Assembly (NCBI GenBank): GCA_013343275.1
Contig: CP046106.1
Coordinates: 310,001 to 374,000 of the forward strand
DNA length: 64,000 nucleotides
Source: Candidatus Nanohaloarchaea archaeon
GTDB taxonomy: Archaea; Nanohalarchaeota; Nanosalinia; Nanosalinales; Nanosalinaceae
Direction of reading: 5' to 3'
Below the pieces are notes generated by a model that was not told the origin of the DNA, did not search any database, and saw only the letters and a list, made by a program, of their open reading frames with translations. Every line of letters begins with the position of its first letter. Position 1 is the first letter of the stretch. Made by a program: the position numbers and the translations under genes. Of the stretch, positions 57,970 to 64,000 are shown piece by piece.

Positions 57970-59172
57970 TTAGAGTACCGATACCGAGATCCCCAGAACC
58001 AGGGATCCGAGGAGACCAGCCCAGACAACCAGCGACCAGTAATTCAGTACGCCCCGTCCATCAGGGTAGAACCTCTCGAGGAACGCATCTACAACCTGTC
58101 CTCCATCAAGAGGTTTAGCTGGCAGCATGTTGAAGAACCCTACTACAAAGTTCAGGTAGGCCACCATCTTCAGCAGGTTGATAAACCACTGCATACCTGC
58201 AGCGAAAGGCATAACACTTGGAATATACTCTCTGTAAGTGTATTCAACAGTCTCTACAGTGAAACTACCTTCGCTTGTCTGTAAGACCAATGTCTGATTT
58301 GGCCTGAGGCCTTCAGAAATATTTCTCAAATCCTGAGGAGTCTCTATCACTGTACCGTTAATGGATTCAAGAGTTCCATTCCTCATACCGGCTTCGTACG
58401 CCGGGAAGCCTTCCATAGCCTGGTACTTAAGGCCACTATCCGTTGGCTGGGTCTGGATGCCGATAAACCCTGACTGCTGGACAGTAGTGGTGGCGGCGAT
58501 AGTTCCTAGGAATAGAAGCCCAAACACTGCGGCTGTAAGGTAGTTAGCGAAGCTTCCTGCACAGAGAACCTTCAACCTCTGTGTCCATGTACCTTGATCC
58601 CACATGCCGCCTTCTCCATTCTCTGAGGACTCCATATCTTCATCTTCTCCTGGAAGCATGTTCTCTCCTTTTGGCTCTACGAAAGCACCTGGAATAACGC
58701 CCATTACTATCCAGCCAACAGAGTTAATTTCGAAGTCCTCTGCACGGGCCACTATGCCGTGGCTGAACTCGTGGACAACCATCAGTACTGCTATCGATGC
58801 AATCCAGTACTCTACAGGGATGAACGAAATCCCGGACTGGAATGTGGCCTCTCCGCTGAGACCTGGAGCGATCAGTGCCGGGCCGCCTCCGCTTGCAGGG
58901 CTTTTGAAAAGGCCTATTATTGCTGAGCCAGCAAGGTAGAGTGCAGCTGGAATGCTTATGAGACCGAACAGAACTCCTGTCCAGCCGTATACATTCCAGA
59001 GTCTTGGGAATTTTTTCGCAACCTTATCTATGAACTCTACACCATGCTTGGTTCTCCGGTAGAAAAGTATTGATACCCGCTGAATCTTGTTTCTGTCATA
59101 CCATAGAAAGGCTGAAAGCGCTGCCAGAAAAACTATTGAGAATATAACTCGCGGTTCAAGTCCATAGATCAT
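57970..59172 (-). CDS. Site-2 protease family membrane metallopeptidase (M50)
   Basis: A 400-aa intramembrane protease. The zinc motif HEFSH is at 134-138 in MVVHEFSHGIVA, the second metal site is in FFNMLPAKPLDGGQVVDAFL near 355-374, and a PDZ-like domain lies between (FPAYEAGMRNGTLESINGTVIETPQDL). It would cleave membrane-anchored substrates such as anti-sigma-like or regulatory proteins; archaeal targets are mostly unknown. The PDZ is external, followed by the second catalytic helix. Confidence 0.93.
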   Translation of the reverse strand: MIYGLEPRVIFSIVFLAALSAFLWYDRNKIQRVSILFYRRTKHGVEFIDKVAKKFPRLWNVYGWTGVLFGLISIPAALYLAGSAIIGLFKSPASGGGPALIAPGLSGEATFQSGISFIPVEYWIASIAVLMVVHEFSHGIVARAEDFEINSVGWIVMGVIPGAFVEPKGENMLPGEDEDMESSENGEGGMWDQGTWTQRLKVLCAGSFANYLTAAVFGLLFLGTIAATTTVQQSGFIGIQTQPTDSGLKYQAMEGFPAYEAGMRNGTLESINGTVIETPQDLRNISEGLRPNQTLVLQTSEGSFTVETVEYTYREYIPSVMPFAAGMQWFINLLKMVAYLNFVVGFFNMLPAKPLDGGQVVDAFLERFYPDGRGVLNYWSLVVWAGLLGSLVLGISVSVL

Positions 59173-59255
59173 GTATCTTCTTGAAGTGTCGGATGCTTAA
59201 AAACTCGTGCTCGAGTATCGAGCGGTATAAAAAATTCTGCAAGTAAAAGGCCTAC

Positions 59256-60857
59256 ATGAGCGAGCAACCTTTGTTCTGGTCAGACCAGCTGGCGTTTGGC
59301 GTCAGGAAAAAATTTGAAGATGAAGAGACATATGTATGCGCCTCAGGGATCAGTCCTTCAGGCCTTGTACACGCAGGAAACTTCAGAGAAATTATTACCA
59401 CAGATTTTGTTGTTAAATCACTGAAGAACTATGATGAAGATGTCAGGTTTATCTATTCCTGGGATGACTACGACAGATTCCGAAAGGTTCCCTCAAACGT
59501 ACCTGATGAATGGGAACAGTACATAGGCCTACCGCTAAGTGAGGTCCCGGATCCGGAAGGTTGCCACGACAGTTACGCAGAGCATTTCGAATCCAGACTT
59601 GAGGACGAGCTTGAAGGAATGCATATGGATATCGAGTTCATCCGGCAGAGCGAGAAGTTCAAGGCCGGAGACTACACCGAGCAGATCAAGAAGGCCATGA
59701 ACAACCGAGAGAGGATCAAAGAGATACTAGATAAGTACAGAAGAGAGCCTCTGGAAGAACCTTACTTCCCTCTAAGAGTATACTGTAAGGAATGCGGTAA
59801 AGATTTCACCGAGGTCACCGATTACGACGGGGAGTATACTGTCCAGTATCACTGTGGGGAATGTGAGAAAGATCACGAGCTTAACTTCAAAGAAAATCCT
59901 TCTGTCAAGCTGCCTTGGCGTGTTGACTGGCCTATGCGCTGGGAGTATGAGGGAGTCGACTTTGAACCTGCTGGGAAGGAGCACTCTGCCTCAGGAGGTT
60001 CACGGGATACAGGAAACGAGCTGGCTCGCAAGATTTTCGACAAGGAGCCGCCTGTCCACCAGATGTACGAGTTCGTTACGAAAGACGGAGCCAAGATCTC
60101 CTCAAGCTCCGGAGAGAACGTCTTCACAGTCTCCACGTTAAAAGAGGTTTACTCGCCGGAGATAATCAGGTTCCTGTTCTCCAACACGAAGCCAAGCAAG
60201 GCCTTCGAGATTCCTTTCCAGTCAGAGGACATCTTCCAGCGGTACGATAACTTCGACAAGGTAGAGAATGCGTACTTTAACCCGGAAGAAGTGGAGAACG
60301 ACAGGAAGAGAGAGCACTGGAAACGCGTATACGAAATTGCAATGGTCGATATACCTGAAGAGCAGCCTGTAAGAGTTCCATTCCAGCACGCAGCGTTCAT
60401 TGCTCAGACAGTGCCGGAAGAGGAATGGCGAGATAAAGGAATTGAATCACTGAAGCGTACAGGCCATATCCCAGAAAATATCTCGGAAGAAAACGTTGAA
60501 AGAGTGCTTGATCGGTTAGAACGTGCGAAGAACTGGGCCCGTGACTATGCTCCAGAGGAGTACGTCTATGAGATCAATACAGAGATAACAGATGAGATCA
60601 GAGATGAGTTAAGCGAGGACGAACAGGAGGCCATGGTTCTGCTGGCTGATCTACTTGAATCCACAGATTTCGAGGATCAAGACGATCTAGACGGCAAGAT
60701 CTTCGATGTGAAAGAAGATTCTGAACTTGGCACTGGAGAGTTCTTCACTGCGGCCTACAAAACACTTCTATCGAGAGAGCAGGGGCCTCGACTCTCCCGT
60801 CTGATCATGTCGATCGGAGTTGAGGACACTGCAGAAATTTTGAGGCAGCTGGAATAA
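59256..60857 (+). CDS. lysS: Lysyl-tRNA synthetase, class I
   Basis: A 533-aa class I LysRS. The HIGH-equivalent is PSGLVHAGN at 34-42 and the KMSKS-equivalent is KISSSSG at 280-286. A zinc ribbon is present (C177/C180 and C200/C203), and the C-terminal alpha-helical domain is complete. Class I LysRS is the archaeal form. Its TAA overlaps the ATG of the methyltransferase gene (TAATG). Confidence 0.97.
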   Translation: MSEQPLFWSDQLAFGVRKKFEDEETYVCASGISPSGLVHAGNFREIITTDFVVKSLKNYDEDVRFIYSWDDYDRFRKVPSNVPDEWEQYIGLPLSEVPDPEGCHDSYAEHFESRLEDELEGMHMDIEFIRQSEKFKAGDYTEQIKKAMNNRERIKEILDKYRREPLEEPYFPLRVYCKECGKDFTEVTDYDGEYTVQYHCGECEKDHELNFKENPSVKLPWRVDWPMRWEYEGVDFEPAGKEHSASGGSRDTGNELARKIFDKEPPVHQMYEFVTKDGAKISSSSGENVFTVSTLKEVYSPEIIRFLFSNTKPSKAFEIPFQSEDIFQRYDNFDKVENAYFNPEEVENDRKREHWKRVYEIAMVDIPEEQPVRVPFQHAAFIAQTVPEEEWRDKGIESLKRTGHIPENISEENVERVLDRLERAKNWARDYAPEEYVYEINTEITDEIRDELSEDEQEAMVLLADLLESTDFEDQDDLDGKIFDVKEDSELGTGEFFTAAYKTLLSREQGPRLSRLIMSIGVEDTAEILRQLE

Positions 60858-61465
60858 TGAGGGAGAAAGTAAAGGAAGGCTACGATGAAGGAGACTATGA
60901 AGGGGATTACAGAAAAGGCCGTGAGGTCAGGGAAAAAGAAAGAGAGCTACTAGACCGGTTATTTGGCAGAGTCTCTAGCAGCCGTGTACTGGATCTTGGA
61001 TGTGGTACAGGCCTTCCTTTCGACCGTTTTCTTGTAGAGAAAGATTTCGATGTTACCGGAGTAGATATTTCGGAGAAACATGTGAAGATGGCTCGGGAGA
61101 ACGTTCCTGAAGCCGACTTCATTGAGGGAGACTTTTTCGAAAGAGATTTCGAAGAGAACACCTTTGATGCTGTAGTCAGCTTCTATGCCATTTTCCATAT
61201 TCCTCGTCAGGAGCACCCTGAACTCTTCACCCAGATCAGGAAATGGGTCAAAGAGGACGGTGCTGTACTGATTACGCTGGGCCCTGAAGAAATGGACAAC
61301 CACCACGGAGAGATAGGCGGACAGGAAATGTTATGGAGTTCATACTCTCCTGAGAAAAATATCAAACTGCTGGAAGATGCTGGTTTCGACATTGTAACTA
61401 CCTACACAGAGGACTACAGAGACGAAACCCATTTCTGGGTTCTTGCAGAGCCTTCAGGACAATGA
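60857..61465 (+). CDS. Class I SAM-dependent methyltransferase
   Basis: A 202-aa Rossmann methyltransferase: VLDLGCGTGLPF (SAM motif I, near 46-57), VTGVDISEKHVKMAREN, then FDAVVSFYAIFHIPRQEH (motif II). The N-terminal helix is charged. The substrate is unknown. It is translationally coupled to lysS (1-nt overlap) and to the rhomboid gene downstream (4-nt overlap). Confidence 0.92.
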   Translation: MREKVKEGYDEGDYEGDYRKGREVREKERELLDRLFGRVSSSRVLDLGCGTGLPFDRFLVEKDFDVTGVDISEKHVKMARENVPEADFIEGDFFERDFEENTFDAVVSFYAIFHIPRQEHPELFTQIRKWVKEDGAVLITLGPEEMDNHHGEIGGQEMLWSSYSPEKNIKLLEDAGFDIVTTYTEDYRDETHFWVLAEPSGQ

Positions 61466-62091
61466 AAAACAACCAGTTCCACTTTACGGCCTTGATTTTC
61501 TGCTTTTTTCTTTCTCTAGTCTATGCTGGCCAGTATCTTTATGGGTGGCAGCCAGGCTTTCAGGCCTCGGTATCGCCGTGGTGGAAGTTCTTCACATCAT
61601 TCCTCGGGCATTCAGGTCTGGAACACCTTCTCAACAATCTGTTCTTCCTCGGGCTTTTCGGCTCGATGTACGAGCTGCTGACCGACGGCAAAACCTTTCT
61701 CGGGACTTTCCTGATTTCAGCACTTGTCGGAAACCTTACAGCATTCATCTTCTTCCCGAACTCAGTAATCATCGGGGCCTCTGGAGGTGCTGTCGGTGTT
61801 CTGGCAGCGCTTGCTGTATACCAGCCTAACAAGATAGGTCTTGTGTTCGGAGTTCCAGCACCTATGTGGGCGGTGCTTCCAGGATATATAGCTCTGAATC
61901 TTATCGGTTTAGGAGCAGAAAATAGCGTGGCTTACGAGGCCCACCTGTTTGGAATGTTTGCAGGTGCGGCTATAGGCCTTTATCTACGTGAAGGAAGTAG
62001 TGAGGAAGAATCTGGAGAAGAGCGAGGAGAGGGAAATGACGAGGACTGGAGAAGCAGGATTAGAGAATGGGAAGAGAAGTATATGCTCTAA
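61462..62091 (+). CDS. Rhomboid-family intramembrane serine protease
   Basis: A 209-aa protein with about six membrane helices. Catalytic S107 lies in GASGGAVGV (105-113) and H161 in YEAHLFGMFAG, with the upstream helix-4 feature HSGLEHLLNNLFFLGLFG (H-x-x-x-N). It cleaves membrane proteins near the outer face. The C-terminus is an acidic soluble tail ending KYML. Convergent with the Q/S/R-rich protein gene, overlapping by 4 nt. Confidence 0.93.
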   Translation: MKNNQFHFTALIFCFFLSLVYAGQYLYGWQPGFQASVSPWWKFFTSFLGHSGLEHLLNNLFFLGLFGSMYELLTDGKTFLGTFLISALVGNLTAFIFFPNSVIIGASGGAVGVLAALAVYQPNKIGLVFGVPAPMWAVLPGYIALNLIGLGAENSVAYEAHLFGMFAGAAIGLYLREGSSEEESGEERGEGNDEDWRSRIREWEEKYML

Positions 62092-62531
62092 CCCATAGGA
62101 TTGAAATCTCTATCTGAGGAGTCATCCTCGTCCTCAAAGAAATCGTCTACGTCTTTATCGTCTTCCTCTTCCTGATCCCTGGAACGGCCTCTACTGCTGT
62201 TGGAGTTTTGCTGGCTTCGGCTACTGTTTCTGGAACGGGAGCGACCAGAGTTACTGTTTTTCCGGCTTCGGTCTGTATCAGAATTGCTACCTGAATTTCT
62301 ACTTGAACCTCTATCCTGGCTCTGGCTCTGCTGCCGGGCCTGTTGCTGTTTCTGCTGGCTTTGCTGCTGTATCTGGCTGATAAACTGGTCTGTGTCGATG
62401 CCTTGGTCCTCGAGTGCGCTCAGATGTCTTTCCAGCTGAGAGTTAACTATCTGTAGTATTCTTGAAAGCTCTTTCTTCTCATGTAGAAGTGTTTCAACTG
62501 CACCTTTGTGACGGCCTATTTCCTCTGACAT
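62088..62531 (-). CDS. Coiled-coil protein with Q/S/R/N-rich low-complexity tail
   Basis: A 147-aa protein: residues 1-58 form a coiled-coil (HKGAVETLLHEKKELSRIL, HLSALEDQGID), then a glutamine-rich run, a long Ser/Arg/Asn stretch (residues ~70-115) and an acidic end (EEEDDKDVDDFFEDEDD). No enzymatic domain. The N-terminal coiled-coil with a low-complexity basic-then-acidic tail is unlike its neighbours. The family is not recognised. Confidence 0.75.
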   Translation of the reverse strand: MSEEIGRHKGAVETLLHEKKELSRILQIVNSQLERHLSALEDQGIDTDQFISQIQQQSQQKQQQARQQSQSQDRGSSRNSGSNSDTDRSRKNSNSGRSRSRNSSRSQQNSNSSRGRSRDQEEEDDKDVDDFFEDEDDSSDRDFNPMG

Positions 62532-62573
62532 AACGGTTTCTTCGCACCCGACTTCATTAAAACTTCCTGTAGT

Positions 62574-63698
62574 TCAGCCGATGAGAGATGCGATGTACCC
62601 TGCGGAGATAAATGTCGCTGCGGCGCTGCCGATCGTTACAAAGCCGAAGGTCAGGAGTATCCTCCCCATCTGGTTGTTCCATAGCTCTCTGTAACTCTCG
62701 ATCTTCGAGACATCTTCCAGTTCTTCCACGGTTGGAGGGTGGAGCTTGGCCTCTGCATAGGATGCAACCATACCCGCCCCAAGAGCAGGATCAAGCGAGG
62801 TGAGAGGAGCAGCAAGGAAGGAAACTATCCATGTAGAGACATGTGATCGAGCTATTATCGCTCCCAGCATTGCAAGTATACCATTGGAGAGAATCCAGAA
62901 CTTAGTAGCTGATACACCGGTAGCGAAACCTATCTGAAAGAAGCTGTAGGCAAGTCCTGCTATAATAAATGCCGGTACTCCATAACTCAGGGCCTTCATC
63001 CACGGGAAGCCTTTGACATCAGGGAAGTCTGTGTCTCTACTTTCTTTCTTCAGCTCCTCTATCAGGCCTTCCATGTGTGCTGCGCCGACCACTACAACTG
63101 CGGAGTCAAAGTCCTCCTCCAGTATTTTCTTTGCCATATACGTGTTTCTCTCATTCAGGAACACTCTGGAGAGCTCGGGGAACTCCTCTTCCAGCTGCTG
63201 CACCAGCGTGTTGATTAGATTGTCTTCCTTCAGTTCCTCAACTTCCATCTCCTCGCCGGAGACCATGAGTGAGGCCGCCAGCTTCATCTTATCCCATAAG
63301 CTGAGAGAACTGATCGCTCTGTTCAGAGTAACGTTGATATCCTGATCAACCAGTGCATAGTCAAGGCCTTCATCCTCTGCAGTTTTAACGGCCTCAAGAA
63401 GTTCCTCTCCAGGTTTCATTCCCTGTTCCAGTCCTAGCTGTCTCTGATAGATTGAAAGTATAAGGTTTAACAGCAGAAGTTTTCCGTTGCCTTCTCTTAT
63501 GGCCTCAGTTACATCCAGGTCACGCCATCCTGAATCCTCTCTAAGAGATTTCAACCTGTTCTCATCCAGCTCTACACATACAGTGTCCGGTCTCTCCTCT
63601 TCGATAGTTTTTCTGACCTCTTCCTTGCTCTCCTGGGACACGTGTGCGGTACCGACTACCGTGATCTCTCTGTCATCTAGCTGGATTTTCTTCTTCAT
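62574..63698 (-). CDS. TraB family protein
   Basis: A 374-aa membrane protein. The N-terminal TraB domain carries GTAHVSQES (16-24) and ERPDTVCVELDENRLKSL (34-51), with a second conserved part VVVGAAHMEGLIEEL near 210-224; about four to five membrane helices follow (YGVPAFIIAGLAYSFF, GILAMLGAII, ILLTFGFVTIGSAAATFI). TraB/TIKI-like proteins are predicted metalloproteases; archaeal members are widespread with unknown substrates. Confidence 0.92.
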   Translation of the reverse strand: MKKKIQLDDREITVVGTAHVSQESKEEVRKTIEEERPDTVCVELDENRLKSLREDSGWRDLDVTEAIREGNGKLLLLNLILSIYQRQLGLEQGMKPGEELLEAVKTAEDEGLDYALVDQDINVTLNRAISSLSLWDKMKLAASLMVSGEEMEVEELKEDNLINTLVQQLEEEFPELSRVFLNERNTYMAKKILEEDFDSAVVVVGAAHMEGLIEELKKESRDTDFPDVKGFPWMKALSYGVPAFIIAGLAYSFFQIGFATGVSATKFWILSNGILAMLGAIIARSHVSTWIVSFLAAPLTSLDPALGAGMVASYAEAKLHPPTVEELEDVSKIESYRELWNNQMGRILLTFGFVTIGSAAATFISAGYIASLIG

Positions 63699-63722
63699 TA
63701 AAACAGGAAAGCGGACTGAAGA

Positions 63723-64000
63723 TTATTTAAACTGCTGCAACTCCTGGAAATCCTTTTCCACGAGTTCACCGAACTCAAGCTCACGCCAGAAAAAGTACGG
63801 TTCATCACCGAGCAATATACTGAAGTAGAGGCCGTGACCTACCACGAGAACCCTTTCATACTCCATATCCTCAAGTTTCTCAATAAAGGTTCTAATCCTG
63901 TTTTTAACCTCTGATTTCGGCTCCCAGGCCGTTTTTGGGAAGTCATTCTGCAGGTATGTCTTGGCAGTCTCCACGTACTCAGAATGATCTTCAATAAAAC
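63723..64000 (-). CDS. Histidine phosphatase family protein, C-terminal part (cut by window edge)
   Basis: The frame is open to the right edge, so the N-terminus (with the expected RHG motif) lies outside. The visible ~91 residues include RIRTFIEKLEDMEYERVLVVGHGLYFSILLG, the second active-site His of the phosphoglycerate-mutase-like superfamily, and a Gly/Glu-rich end. The substrate is unknown. It is 24 nt upstream of the TraB gene on the same strand. Confidence 0.8.
   Translation of the reverse strand, partial: FIEDHSEYVETAKTYLQNDFPKTAWEPKSEVKNRIRTFIEKLEDMEYERVLVVGHGLYFSILLGDEPYFFWRELEFGELVEKDFQELQQFK

Overview
The window reads as chromosomal DNA of a halophilic archaeon, most probably a member of the Nanohaloarchaeota (DPANN). 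The evidence is a strongly acidic proteome throughout, archaeal information-processing genes (exosome Rrp4/Rrp41/Rrp42, proteasome alpha, Sdo1, Pcc1, prefoldin beta, RNA polymerase subunit P, class I LysRS, SepF), CCA-less tRNA genes, one tRNA with an intron, and small compact genes with many 1-4 nt overlaps. GC is moderate, roughly 45-50% by eye, which is low for Halobacteria. All assignments come from reading the sequence; no database search was run.

Left end (1-8 kb): a defence and accessory region, visibly more A+T-rich for the first 5.8 kb. It holds an McrB-type restriction protein cut by the window edge, a MazG-type nucleotide pyrophosphohydrolase, an unrecognised two-gene unit (degenerate P-loop/winged-helix protein plus a 266-aa protein) and, divergently, a probable CBASS anti-viral operon: a TGT-fold protein resembling the Cap10 partner of type IV CBASS, a CD-NTase, and a two-TM SLATT effector. 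Then follow a VRR-NUC/AbrB-like fusion, a possible ADP-ribosyltransferase-like protein, a standalone lanthipeptide-synthetase lyase-type domain, and a strongly structured intergenic segment near 8.1 kb that may be an RNA.

8-18 kb: glutamine amidotransferase, tRNA-Glu(CUC), an intron-bearing tRNA that best reads as Ile(UAU), an ArsB/NhaD-type transporter, and then the archaeal superoperon psmA-sdo1-ybaK-rrp4-rrp41-rrp42 | eL43-rpoP-pcc1-pfdB-UPF0147-sepF. A 16-codon ORF with two hairpins lies between rrp4 and rrp41.

18-42 kb: metabolic and housekeeping genes: thiI, YchF-type GTPase, hisS, PAP2 phosphatase, eL40, tRNA-Thr(GGU), an ArsR/CDF metal-efflux unit with a clear palindromic operator, a cold-shock protein, PiT phosphate permease, paired bPH2 membrane proteins, MscS channel, SufS-type desulfurase with a Cys-cluster winged-helix protein next to it, a short-chain and a D-2-hydroxyacid dehydrogenase, and a DsbB/DsbA pair. 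Three genes here (about 18.4, 23.8 and 27.0 kb) look frameshifted.

42-64 kb: an AddA/AddB-like helicase-nuclease pair, a LEA14-like exported protein, tiny zinc-ribbon proteins, a cis-prenyltransferase, a MacB/FtsX-type export system with two permeases and a divergent GbsR-type regulator, ferredoxin plus geranylgeranyl reductase (membrane lipid saturation), an amino-acid permease, a site-2 protease, class I LysRS with a methyltransferase and rhomboid protease, and a TraB-family protein. The palindrome AGGCCT is strikingly frequent across most of the window and may be a highly iterated genome motif.
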